From contig NZ_JAZDRJ010000001.1 of NCBI RefSeq assembly GCF_047501535.1, positions 333,289-397,288 on the forward strand: a stretch of DNA of 64,000 nucleotides, read 5' to 3'. The notes beneath the pieces are model-generated. The model was given only the letters and a program-made list of their open reading frames with translations. It did no database searches and was not told where the DNA came from. Each line of letters opens with the position of its first letter. The first letter of the stretch is position 1. The position numbers and the translations under genes were made by a program. Shown one piece after another: positions 1 to 7,182 of this stretch. This stretch comes from Yanghanlia sp047501535 (GTDB taxonomy: Bacteria; Pseudomonadota; Gammaproteobacteria; Burkholderiales; Burkholderiaceae_B).

Positions 1-124
1 GAACGTGTCCTTCCAAGGAAAATAAACCCGTGGCGAATGCGTGATTCCGCCCGGCGTCGGCCACGCGCGTGCAGGCGGAGTTGCTGCGCCTTGCGTGCAG
101 TATAGATGTCGTGCGTGAGGGGAT

Positions 125-313
125 ATGTATGAATTGCATCGGCTGTTCTCTTTTTGGAGCCGCCGCGCCGGAGAGCAATTTGACCTGACCTTGTCTACCG
201 GTACGGCGACAAGGTGCGGTTTGAGACCGCAGCAACATGCCGCTTCCTATTGGAAGCGCCACCACAAAATAACGGAGGTTGCTGCTATACGGTTCATGAA
301 AACTGGGAAATAA
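125..313 (+). CDS. Possible small ORF, 62 aa, unknown
   Basis: This ORF starts with ATG and is preceded by a good Shine-Dalgarno-like GAGGGG about six bases upstream. The product is basic, has no signal peptide or membrane segment, and resembles nothing I recognise. It lies across the series of inverted repeats at 132-285, which argues that the DNA is selected for RNA structure rather than for this protein. I keep it only because the ribosome binding site is convincing; it may be a short leader peptide or not a gene. Confidence 0.2.
   Translation: MYELHRLFSFWSRRAGEQFDLTLSTGTATRCGLRPQQHAASYWKRHHKITEVAAIRFMKTGK
130..286 (+). ncRNA. Candidate structured RNA / leader upstream of MFS exporter
   Basis: Seen: a run of perfect inverted repeats packed into about 150 bases. 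They are AATTGC 132-137 with GCAATT 175-180, ACCTTGTC 188-195 with GACAAGGT 208-215, TGCGGT 215-220 with ACCGCA 226-231, CGCTTCC 241-247 with GGAAGCG 252-258, and an outer pair GCAGCAAC 229-236 with GTTGCTGC 278-285 that encloses the 241-258 hairpin. The outer pair shares bases 229-231 with the TGCGGT hairpin, so two mutually exclusive folds are possible. No riboswitch class known to me matches. It could be a cis-regulatory leader for the exporter at 487 or an independent small RNA. The strand is assumed. Confidence 0.3.
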
Positions 314-486
314 ACTGTTAGTGCAGTTGCGTTGCGTGCTTAGTATTGCACAGCCCGTATGCGCAACCGTTTATTCGATTGATTCTACCATGTGAAGTGT
401 TCTCGGGGCGGAAAATGCGCAGCGCTCAATTGGCCCAATGTTCTGGCGTGCCCTAGAATCAGTATCTTGGATAGATTGGTGGTTTC

Positions 487-1719
487 ATGGGCGACAACAG
501 GCAGAAAAATACGAACTCAACCCCTGCAGCAGGGGGCAAAACAGCGGAAACGTTCACTATGACGCGGCGCTTTCTTGCCATGCTGATTGCGGTTGCAGCT
601 GTGAGCCCGCTGGGTATCAATCTGTACCTGCCTTCTATGCCGGGCATGGCAGCCGCATTGAACGTAGATTACGCTGCGGTGCAATTCACCCTGTCGCTCT
701 ATCTGGCGGCAGTGGCGCTGGGTCAACTGGTTATCGGGCCTATTTCAGACCGCTACGGGCGTCGGCCGGTGCTAATGGGCGGCCTCATCATGTTTGTGGT
801 GGGGTCGCTGCTATGCATGCTTGCGCCTAACATTGCCGTGCTCAATACCGGGCGTGTCATACAAGCTCTGGGGGGCTGTGCAGGCATGGCCTTGAGCCGG
901 GCGATTGTTCGCGATATGTACGACCGCACGCAGGCGGCCAGCATGATTGCATACGTCACTATGGGCATGGCGGTGGCGCCAATGCTGGCGCCCACCATTG
1001 GCGGCGTGTTTGAGGCCTGGCATGGCTGGCGGGCCTCCTTTGCTTTTCTGGCGTTATTCGGCCTTGTCACGATAGGCGCTGTGCATGTGTTGCTGCACGA
1101 AACCAACCCATGGAGAGAGGCTGCGGGCGGCCTTGGCCAACTGCTTAGAAGCTTTGGGCAATTGCTGCGCATGCCGGTGTTCTGGGGCTTTTCGCTGACG
1201 GCGGGGCTTGCTTCCGGCACTTTCTTTGGTTTTGTGGGCGGCGCGGCTTACGTCGTCATCAATCTGATGGAACGCACGCCGGTTGAATATGGCATGTATT
1301 TCGGGCTGGTGTCGCTAGGCTACATTTTTGGAAATTTTCTTTCGGGCCGGTTTGTCAGCAAGATCGGGCCACAGAGAATGATCCGCCTGGGTGTATTGCT
1401 GGCCATGTGCGCCATGCTGCTGATGGCCGGCCTGTATGCGCTGGACGACATGCAGCCCGCCTTTCTGTTTGTGCCAGCTATTTTCTTAGGAATGGGCAAT
1501 GGTTTGGTGATGCCCAGCTGTATTGCCGGTGCAGTGAGCGTTAAGCCCGAAATCGCGGGGGCGGCATCGGGCTTAGCAGGGACTTTGCAGATCGGTTGCG
1601 GGGCGATTGTGGCGCCCGTGGTTGGCGCTCTGGTGAGCGCCACTGCCTGGCCGATGATACTGGTCATGATGCTTTGCGCGGTCTTGTCCGCGCTTAGCAT
1701 GTTGTTAGTTTCCCGGTAA
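487..1719 (+). CDS. MFS drug exporter, Bcr/CflA family
   Basis: A 410-residue major facilitator with about twelve hydrophobic segments. The first helix carries the family's PLGINLYLPSMPGMA stretch. The loop after helix 2 reads GPISDRYGRRPVL, the canonical MFS motif (GxxSDRxGRRP), and helix 5 has the antiporter-like APMLAPTIGG. It is predicted to export small hydrophobic compounds by proton antiport across the inner membrane; the substrate is unknown. Start 487 follows GGTGG by five bases; an internal ATG at 559 would remove a polar, non-membrane leader and is also possible. It converges with trpE. A second family member lies at 16350-17540. Confidence 0.88.
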   Translation: MGDNRQKNTNSTPAAGGKTAETFTMTRRFLAMLIAVAAVSPLGINLYLPSMPGMAAALNVDYAAVQFTLSLYLAAVALGQLVIGPISDRYGRRPVLMGGLIMFVVGSLLCMLAPNIAVLNTGRVIQALGGCAGMALSRAIVRDMYDRTQAASMIAYVTMGMAVAPMLAPTIGGVFEAWHGWRASFAFLALFGLVTIGAVHVLLHETNPWREAAGGLGQLLRSFGQLLRMPVFWGFSLTAGLASGTFFGFVGGAAYVVINLMERTPVEYGMYFGLVSLGYIFGNFLSGRFVSKIGPQRMIRLGVLLAMCAMLLMAGLYALDDMQPAFLFVPAIFLGMGNGLVMPSCIAGAVSVKPEIAGAASGLAGTLQIGCGAIVAPVVGALVSATAWPMILVMMLCAVLSALSMLLVSR

Positions 1720-1763
1720 GCAGTGGGCGAGGTTCGGGCTAACTAAAACGGTTTGTCCCGGCC

Positions 1764-3284
1764 TTAAATCGGCTCGTCCAGGCCGTTCTGAACCTGCTCT
1801 GCTGCGCGCAGTACCGCACGGGCCTTGGCCTCAGTTTCCAGCCATTCTTTTTCTGGGTCGGAGTCGGCCACAATGCCGGCTGCCGCCTGAACGTACAGCA
1901 TGCCGTCCTTGATGAGCCCGGTTCGGATAGCAATCGCCACATCCATTTCGCCCCCGTAGCTCATGTAGCCAGCAGCGCCGCCGTAAATGCCGCGTCGCAC
2001 CGGCTCAAGCTCGTCGATGATCTCCATGGCCCGCACTTTGGGCGCCCCCGTCAGGGTGCCCGCCGGGAACGTGGCACGTAACACGTCCATATTGCTCATA
2101 TCGTCTTGCAACTCACCCGCTACGTTGGAAACCAAGTGCATAACATGGGAGTAACGTTCAATGCTCATGGTGTCCGTCACCTCAACCGTGCCGGTTTTCG
2201 CCACGCGTCCCACATCATTGCGTGCCAAGTCGATCAACATGACGTGTTCGGCTCTTTCTTTGGGGTCGGCGATCAGCTCTTCCGCCAAGCGCACATCTTC
2301 TTCCGGTGTGGCGCCCCGCTTCCGGGTACCCGCCAGTGGCCGGATGGTGACCATGGTTTTGCGCTCCTGCTCTTTTTCGACAATTTCCTGACGCACCAGA
2401 ATTTCCGGTGATGAGCCCACTACATGGAAGTCGTCGAAGTTCCAGTAGTACAGATAAGGCGAGGGGTTTAGAGAGCGCAATGAGCGGTATAGCGACAGTG
2501 GGGAGTCGCGATAGGGCTTGGCGATAACCTGGCCGACCTGCACCTGCATGACATCCCCTGCGGCAATGTATTCCTTGGCCTTCAGAACGGCAGCGATGTA
2601 GTCTTCCTTCGCAAAATCACGCCGTTCCTGCGTCTGCATGCTGGCATAAGCGTAGGGGATGGTCAGGGGCGTGCGCAGTTTTTCACGCAATTGTTTCTGG
2701 CGTCGCTTGGCCAGAGAATAGGCCTCGGGCTCGGCCGGGTCGGCGTAGACCAGAATATAGGTGCGGCCAGCCAGGTTATCGACGATTACCAGCTCATCAA
2801 CCTGTAGCAGCATGATGTCGGGCGTGCCCCCTTCCTGACCGGCGGGAAATGGCTTGGTAGCCGCACCGAGCCGGGGTTCCATGTGGCGCACGGTGTCATA
2901 ACCGAAGTAGCCGGCGAACCCGCCTGCGAAACGCGGCATACCGGGGCGCAATGCTACTTTGAAGCGCTGCTGGTAGGCCTCAATGAAGGCCAGAGGGTCG
3001 CCTTCGTGAGTTTCAACAACTTCACCCTTGTGCACGACTTCCGTGGTAGTGCCGCGTGAGCGGATCACGGTTTTAGCAGGCAGGCCGATGAAGGAATAGC
3101 GCCCGAAGCGTTCGCCGCCTACGACGGATTCCAGCAGGCAGCTGTTGCGGCCGCCCTCGGGGCCGCTGTGCGCCAGTTTCAAGTAAATGGCTAGTGGTGT
3201 GTCAAGGTCGGCATAGGTTTCCGCGATCAGCGGTATGCGGTTGTAGCCTTGGGCGGCTAGAGCGTTGAACTCGATTTCTGTCAT
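1764..3284 (-). CDS. trpE: Anthranilate synthase component I
   Basis: This 506-residue chorismate-utilising enzyme makes anthranilate from chorismate, the first step of tryptophan synthesis, with ammonia supplied by TrpG. The N-terminal tryptophan feedback pocket LLESV is present, as are the catalytic-core signatures LIDLARNDVGRV and FPAGTLTGAPKVRAMEI. ATG 3284 is chosen because AAGAGG precedes it at the right distance; an ATG at 3299 is in frame. Upstream lies a Trp-rich leader peptide with an attenuator, so it is probably controlled by tRNA-Trp charging. The next gene downstream is a convergent transporter, so trpG, trpD and trpC are not in this operon as they are in many relatives and must be elsewhere. 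Confidence 0.95.
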   Translation of the reverse strand: MTEIEFNALAAQGYNRIPLIAETYADLDTPLAIYLKLAHSGPEGGRNSCLLESVVGGERFGRYSFIGLPAKTVIRSRGTTTEVVHKGEVVETHEGDPLAFIEAYQQRFKVALRPGMPRFAGGFAGYFGYDTVRHMEPRLGAATKPFPAGQEGGTPDIMLLQVDELVIVDNLAGRTYILVYADPAEPEAYSLAKRRQKQLREKLRTPLTIPYAYASMQTQERRDFAKEDYIAAVLKAKEYIAAGDVMQVQVGQVIAKPYRDSPLSLYRSLRSLNPSPYLYYWNFDDFHVVGSSPEILVRQEIVEKEQERKTMVTIRPLAGTRKRGATPEEDVRLAEELIADPKERAEHVMLIDLARNDVGRVAKTGTVEVTDTMSIERYSHVMHLVSNVAGELQDDMSNMDVLRATFPAGTLTGAPKVRAMEIIDELEPVRRGIYGGAAGYMSYGGEMDVAIAIRTGLIKDGMLYVQAAAGIVADSDPEKEWLETEAKARAVLRAAEQVQNGLDEPI

Positions 3285-3322
3285 GAGTGCCTCTTGCATT
3301 GTGATCTTGAGGCCGGGACAGA

Positions 3323-3360
3323 TAAAACAAAAAGCCCGGCCATTTCCTGGTTACCGGGCT
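3323..3360 (-). terminator. trp attenuator (rho-independent terminator)
   Basis: On the minus strand the arms AGCCCGG (3360-3354) and CCGGGCT (3339-3333) enclose a 14-base loop and are followed by a TTTTTGTTTT tract. An upstream CCGGCCA at 3383-3377 can pair with TGGCCGG at 3342-3336, which would break the terminator, as expected of an antiterminator. It sits between the Trp-rich leader peptide and trpE. Confidence 0.85.
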
Positions 3361-3427
3361 GCGTGGTGTGTGTTGCTGGCCGGAGAACCACGGATACATT
3401 CGTGGCGCGCCGGAAGGGGGTATGAAT

Positions 3428-3505
3428 TTACCGCGACCCGGATGACATGTACCACCAGCGCCAATAGGCGCCAGGAACGATGTACGAGTTGCGGGAAATG
3501 TTCAT
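3428..3505 (-). CDS. trpL: trp operon leader peptide
   Basis: A 25-codon ORF reading MNISRNSYIVPGAY followed by WRWWYMSSGSR. Three tryptophan codons occur within four positions at residues 15, 17 and 18, and two tyrosines flank them. It ends about 70 bases before a terminator hairpin in front of trpE. This is the classic layout for ribosome-mediated attenuation: a ribosome stalled at the Trp codons would favour the antiterminator. It is too short for ordinary gene callers. The ribosome binding site is weak. Confidence 0.85.
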   Translation of the reverse strand: MNISRNSYIVPGAYWRWWYMSSGSR

Positions 3506-3564
3506 GATGATTTGACTAGTGTTCCGTTGCCGAAAAACGCGGGCCGTATGCCGGGCTGCGATGG

Positions 3565-4242
3565 TTAATGCGCGGATTTGAAGGCCCACTTATATGCGTC
3601 TTCGATTCCAAAAACTATACCATCAATGTCTAGCGTGTGTATATCGCGGCCCTCGTTGTAGCCGTAAGGCACGGCGAGCACGGTGATGCCTGCGGCGCGC
3701 GCGGCCAGCGCGTCGTTAATGGAATCGCCAATGGCCAGAGCCTCGGCCGGGGCGCAGCCCAGCAGTTCGCAAGCATGCAGCAAAGGCATGGGGTCGGGCT
3801 TTTTACGTGAGCACGTGTCGCCGCAGACCACGGCGTCGAACCAAGGCTCCAAGCCACTGTGCTTGAGCAGGGGCATTGTGAACTCAGTCGGCTTGTTGGT
3901 TACCACCGCGAGCTTCACACCTTGCGAGCGGAAGGCGTTTAAGCCTTCTTGAACGCCCGGGTACAGACGCGCTTCGCGCCCATTGGTTAAGTGGTAGTGA
4001 CGGTTGAAGATATTAAGCGCAGAGGCTACTGAAGCATCGTCAGCGGGCAAGTTCACCCGCGAGTCAGTCAGGCAGCGCCACACGAGGTGGGCCGTGCCCT
4101 TGCCGACAAAGGTGCAAATATCGTCGATTGGCAGTTGCGGCTTGCCGATTTCAGCCAACATGGCGTTGGCTGCAGCAGACAGATCGGGAATGGTATCCAG
4201 CAGGGTGCCGTCAAGGTCGATAAGAATGGCGTGGTAGGGCAT
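3565..4242 (-). CDS. gph: Phosphoglycolate phosphatase (HAD family)
   Basis: A 225-residue HAD-superfamily phosphatase that dephosphorylates 2-phosphoglycolate, a product of DNA repair and of oxygenase side reactions. Motif I is ILIDLDGTLLDT (nucleophile and acid Asp near residues 9 and 11), motif II is LAVVTNKP, the lysine of motif III lies in KKPDPMP, and motif IV is AIGDSINDALAA. The cap domain sits between motifs I and II, giving the usual Gph length. It lies between rpe and trpE in the order common in Bordetella relatives, although here a signalling gene separates it from rpe. About 60 bases separate it from the trp leader, so some trpE transcription may come through from gph. Confidence 0.9.
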   Translation of the reverse strand: MPYHAILIDLDGTLLDTIPDLSAAANAMLAEIGKPQLPIDDICTFVGKGTAHLVWRCLTDSRVNLPADDASVASALNIFNRHYHLTNGREARLYPGVQEGLNAFRSQGVKLAVVTNKPTEFTMPLLKHSGLEPWFDAVVCGDTCSRKKPDPMPLLHACELLGCAPAEALAIGDSINDALAARAAGITVLAVPYGYNEGRDIHTLDIDGIVFGIEDAYKWAFKSAH

Positions 4243-4389
4243 GAGGCGAGTCTAAAAGTGGCTGTCGTTCTGGTACAGATGTTCTCATAAAAGCCTCGTG
4301 TCGGGAGGGAGGTATCCCGTCGCCGTGTCTAATTCTCTAAACGGCATCCCGGATCACGTTCCGGAGCATCAAACCATGATCCGCACGCT

Positions 4390-4420
4390 TTGGGCCATCA
4401 CTTTGCCCAGCCGTTATACT
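4390..4420 (+). promoter_or_regulatory. Candidate sigma-70 promoter
   Basis: A near-consensus -10 TATACT at 4415-4420 lies 19 bases after TTGGGC at 4390-4395. It would give a leader of about 110 bases that contains the hairpin CGAAGGGC (4480-4487) / GCCCTTCG (4497-4504) before a strong GGAGG site at 4521-4525. The spacer is longer than ideal. Confidence 0.35.
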
Positions 4421-4537
4421 CCTCCCCACGTCAGGGCGTTCATCGCTTTTTTAAGGGCGCAGATTCGGGAAAATCACCCCGAAGGGCTTATGCCTTGCCC
4501 TTCGCTTTGACTAACACTCTGGAGGAACCACATATAA

Positions 4538-4645
4538 ATGCTGCGTGTCGCATGCCGCTTGTGCTGTGCTTCCTTAATCGAACTGTCACTTCCGGCGTTT
4601 ATATTCCGTATTTGTATTGAAAGGATTACCGCTTGCCTGAAGTGA
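4538..4645 (+). CDS. Possible 35-aa Cys-rich mini-protein or leader peptide
   Basis: ATG 4538 is preceded by a very good GGAGG twelve bases upstream. The product starts MLRVACRLCCASLIE and contains five cysteines and a hydrophobic stretch. It ends 30 bases before the EAL-GGDEF gene, so it may be a translated leader of that gene. No homologue is known to me. The upstream hairpin 4480-4504 and the candidate promoter at 4390-4420 belong to the same leader. Confidence 0.3.
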   Translation: MLRVACRLCCASLIELSLPAFIFRICIERITACLK

Positions 4646-4675
4646 TGGGTATTGTGGGTAATACGGACGCAGGCC

Positions 4676-6421
4676 ATGCTTAATTCCATCTTGCAGGACA
4701 ACCGGCTCATCCCCTTGTTTCAACCGGTTGTTGATCTTAATGGCGGCGGAATCATCGGCTATGAAGGACTGATACGCGGTCCTATGGATTCACCCTTGCA
4801 TTCTCCTATCGCGCTGTTTGACAGAGCGCGTCGCGACGGGCGGGTGGCCGAGTTGGAAACGCGTTGCCATACCACGCATATTGAAAGTTTTATTCAGCTT
4901 GGGCTTGAAGGAAAGCTGTTCCTGAACACGAGTCCCGGTGTCATGATCGGTGCTTATTTGGGAAACGCGATTCCGGTGCCGGGGCAGGATGCGGGGGTGG
5001 AAGGGCAGATCGTCATTGAATTCACCGAAGGGATGGGCGGCATATCCTATGATCGTTTGCGCGACGCCATTACCCTCTATCGAAAGCAAGGTTTGCAACT
5101 GGCGCTGGATGATATCGGTGAAGGGTTTTCCAGCCTGCGCCGTTGGTCAGAGCTGCGACCAGAATATGTCAAGATCGATAAGTATTTTGTGGAGGATATT
5201 GACCGCGACCCGGTGAAGCGGCAGTTTGTGCAAGCGATGGTGGAAATCGCTTTGCAGGCGAATGCCACCGTTATTGCTGAAGGCATCGAGACGGAGGCCG
5301 AACTTGAGGCGGTGCGCAGCCTCGGTGTGAAGTGTGGTCAGGGCTACTTATTGGGCTACCCTTCAGCCCGACCTCTGCGGCAGGTGGAAGGGCGTGTCAA
5401 GGGGATGCTGGGTGTGCAGCGGCGGCCAAAGAAAAGCGCGCCGGCCCGCCCCGGCATCGCCACTGCTCGTAAAGTGTTGCGTGAGGTGCCGACAGTGCTG
5501 AATACGGTGCCCACCAACGAGGTCTATTCGATTTTCGAGAATCAGCCCGATTTACAAGTGCTGGCCGTCTTATGTGATGGCGTACCGGTTGGCTTGATTC
5601 ACCGTACGCGAATGCTCGACAGGCTGGCCCGGCCTTACCAGCGAGAGCTCTATGGCACCAAGCCCTGTTCGCATTTCATCGAAAACGAGCCGCTGATTGT
5701 GGATCACAACACCAGCTTGCAAGACCTGGCGCACCTGTTTACTGAGAAGAACCCGCATCACCTGTTTGAGGGCTTCATCATTACTGCCGATCAGGCCTTC
5801 ATCGGTGTGGGGACAGGTTTTGACCTGCTGCGAGAAATCACTCAGATGCAGATAGAAGCTGCACGTTACGCCAACCCGCTTACTCAGCTGCCCGGCAATG
5901 TGCCGATTAACGAGCATCTCGATATGCTGCTGGAAAACGGCGAGGCCTTTGCCGTGTGTTACGTCGACCTTGATAATTTCAAGCCGTTCAACGATCTATA
6001 TGGTTATCGCAATGGCGATGAAGCCATACAGCTGACTGCCAGATTACTGAGCGAACATATAGATGTTGAGCGGGATTTTCTCGGGCATATCGGTGGTGAT
6101 GACTTCATCATCATCTTTCGCAGCGGCGACTGGAAGCGGCGCTGCCAAGCCGTAGTCGACGGTTTTCCTCAGGCCAGCCGGTTTCTGTACCAGCCCGATC
6201 ATCTAGCGGCAGGGGGCTATATGGCACTGAACCGGCAAGGCGAGGAAGTCTTTCATCACTTACTGAGCATTTCGCTGGGTGTAGTGCGGATGGATGGCCA
6301 GCAACGGCTGCCAAGCGCACAGGTTGCGGAAATGGCTACAGCGGCTAAGGCCCAGGCCAAGAAGATGGCCGGTAATGCCCTGTTTGTAGAGCGCAGGGCA
6401 TTATTTGAGTGTGTGCATTAA
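4676..6421 (+). CDS. EAL - CBS-like - GGDEF signalling protein
   Basis: A soluble 581-residue cyclic-di-GMP protein in the order EAL, linker, GGDEF. The EAL domain (about 5-240) keeps its metal and substrate residues: EGLIR for EALLR, the Asn of LFLNTSP, the Glu of IEFTEG, the DDIGEG loop, KIDKYFV, and the AEGIET ... GQGYLLG end. Residues 260-400 look like a CBS-pair sensor. The C-terminal GGDEF domain reads GGDDF near residue 472, with YVDLDNFKPFND upstream; no RxxD inhibitory site is visible at the usual place. It may therefore both make and degrade c-di-GMP, or one domain may only bind nucleotide. ATG 4676 is preferred to an upstream TTG at 4652. No transmembrane segment is seen. Confidence 0.88.
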   Translation: MLNSILQDNRLIPLFQPVVDLNGGGIIGYEGLIRGPMDSPLHSPIALFDRARRDGRVAELETRCHTTHIESFIQLGLEGKLFLNTSPGVMIGAYLGNAIPVPGQDAGVEGQIVIEFTEGMGGISYDRLRDAITLYRKQGLQLALDDIGEGFSSLRRWSELRPEYVKIDKYFVEDIDRDPVKRQFVQAMVEIALQANATVIAEGIETEAELEAVRSLGVKCGQGYLLGYPSARPLRQVEGRVKGMLGVQRRPKKSAPARPGIATARKVLREVPTVLNTVPTNEVYSIFENQPDLQVLAVLCDGVPVGLIHRTRMLDRLARPYQRELYGTKPCSHFIENEPLIVDHNTSLQDLAHLFTEKNPHHLFEGFIITADQAFIGVGTGFDLLREITQMQIEAARYANPLTQLPGNVPINEHLDMLLENGEAFAVCYVDLDNFKPFNDLYGYRNGDEAIQLTARLLSEHIDVERDFLGHIGGDDFIIIFRSGDWKRRCQAVVDGFPQASRFLYQPDHLAAGGYMALNRQGEEVFHHLLSISLGVVRMDGQQRLPSAQVAEMATAAKAQAKKMAGNALFVERRALFECVH

Positions 6422-6461
6422 AGCTGTGCGTATTGCCGCCTAAGCCTCAGGCAGCCCCGCT

Positions 6462-7160
6462 TCATACAGCCTGCTTTCCCGCTTTAAGCACTTCAGCGCG
6501 CATGGCGTCGATCACGGCGCGGTAGTCTGGGGCGCCAAATACCGCTGAGCCCGCCACAAAAGTGTCGGCGCCGGCTGCGTAGATCGCGCCGATGTTGTCG
6601 ACCTTCACGCCACCGTCGACTTCCAGGCGTATAGATTGCCCGCCCGCTTGTTGCCAGGCATTGATGCGTTGCCTGGCTTCACGCAGTTTGTGCAGGGTAT
6701 TGGGGATGAATTGCTGGCCGCCAAAGCCTGGGTTAACCGACATCAACAACACGATGTCCAGTTTGTCCATGACATAGTCCATCCAGCCAAGCGGCGTGGC
6801 CGGGTTGAACACCAGCCCCGCCTTGCAGCCGTGGTCGCGAATCAGGGCCAGTGTGCGGTCGGGGTGACGTGACGCTTCGGGGTGGAAAGTGATGATATTG
6901 GCACCCGCTTTGGCGAATTGCGGGATAATGGCGTCGACAGGTTCCACCATGAGGTGAACGTCTATCGGCGCTGTGGTATGCGGCCGTATGGCTTCGCAAA
7001 CCATGGGCCCTATCGTCAAGTTGGGCACATAATGGTTGTCCATTACATCGAAGTGGATCCAATCGGCGCCTGCATCAACAACGTTGCGCACTTCTTCCCC
7101 CAAACGGGCGAAATCGGCGGAAAGCAGGCTGGGAGCAATACAGATGTCTGGTAGGGTCAT
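6462..7160 (-). CDS. rpe: Ribulose-phosphate 3-epimerase
   Basis: A 232-residue TIM-barrel enzyme that interconverts ribulose 5-phosphate and xylulose 5-phosphate in the pentose phosphate and Calvin pathways. Signatures are IAPSLLSADFARLGEEV at the N-terminus, HFDVMDNHYVPNLTIGP (metal His and catalytic Asp), HLMVEP, VNPGFGGQQFIP and LEVDGGV (second catalytic Asp). ATG 7160 is chosen by family length; the longer frame to 7232 adds an unrelated 24 residues and overlaps mltA. It is divergent from mltA with start codons only about 20 bases apart, so the two promoters overlap the opposing genes. Confidence 0.95.
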   Translation of the reverse strand: MTLPDICIAPSLLSADFARLGEEVRNVVDAGADWIHFDVMDNHYVPNLTIGPMVCEAIRPHTTAPIDVHLMVEPVDAIIPQFAKAGANIITFHPEASRHPDRTLALIRDHGCKAGLVFNPATPLGWMDYVMDKLDIVLLMSVNPGFGGQQFIPNTLHKLREARQRINAWQQAGGQSIRLEVDGGVKVDNIGAIYAAGADTFVAGSAVFGAPDYRAVIDAMRAEVLKAGKQAV

Positions 7161-7182
7161 AGCAGAGGAACGATAAAAGGAA

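Noticed and set aside
3202..3399. Minus-strand ORF starting MYPWFSG as a trp leader peptide
   Set aside because: It has a single Trp and runs through the terminator into trpE; the ORF at 3428-3505 has W-R-W-W and the right position.
4425..4537. 6S RNA gene in the leader before the EAL-GGDEF gene
   Set aside because: Apart from the 8-bp hairpin I could not find the long closing stem and central bubble expected of 6S RNA.
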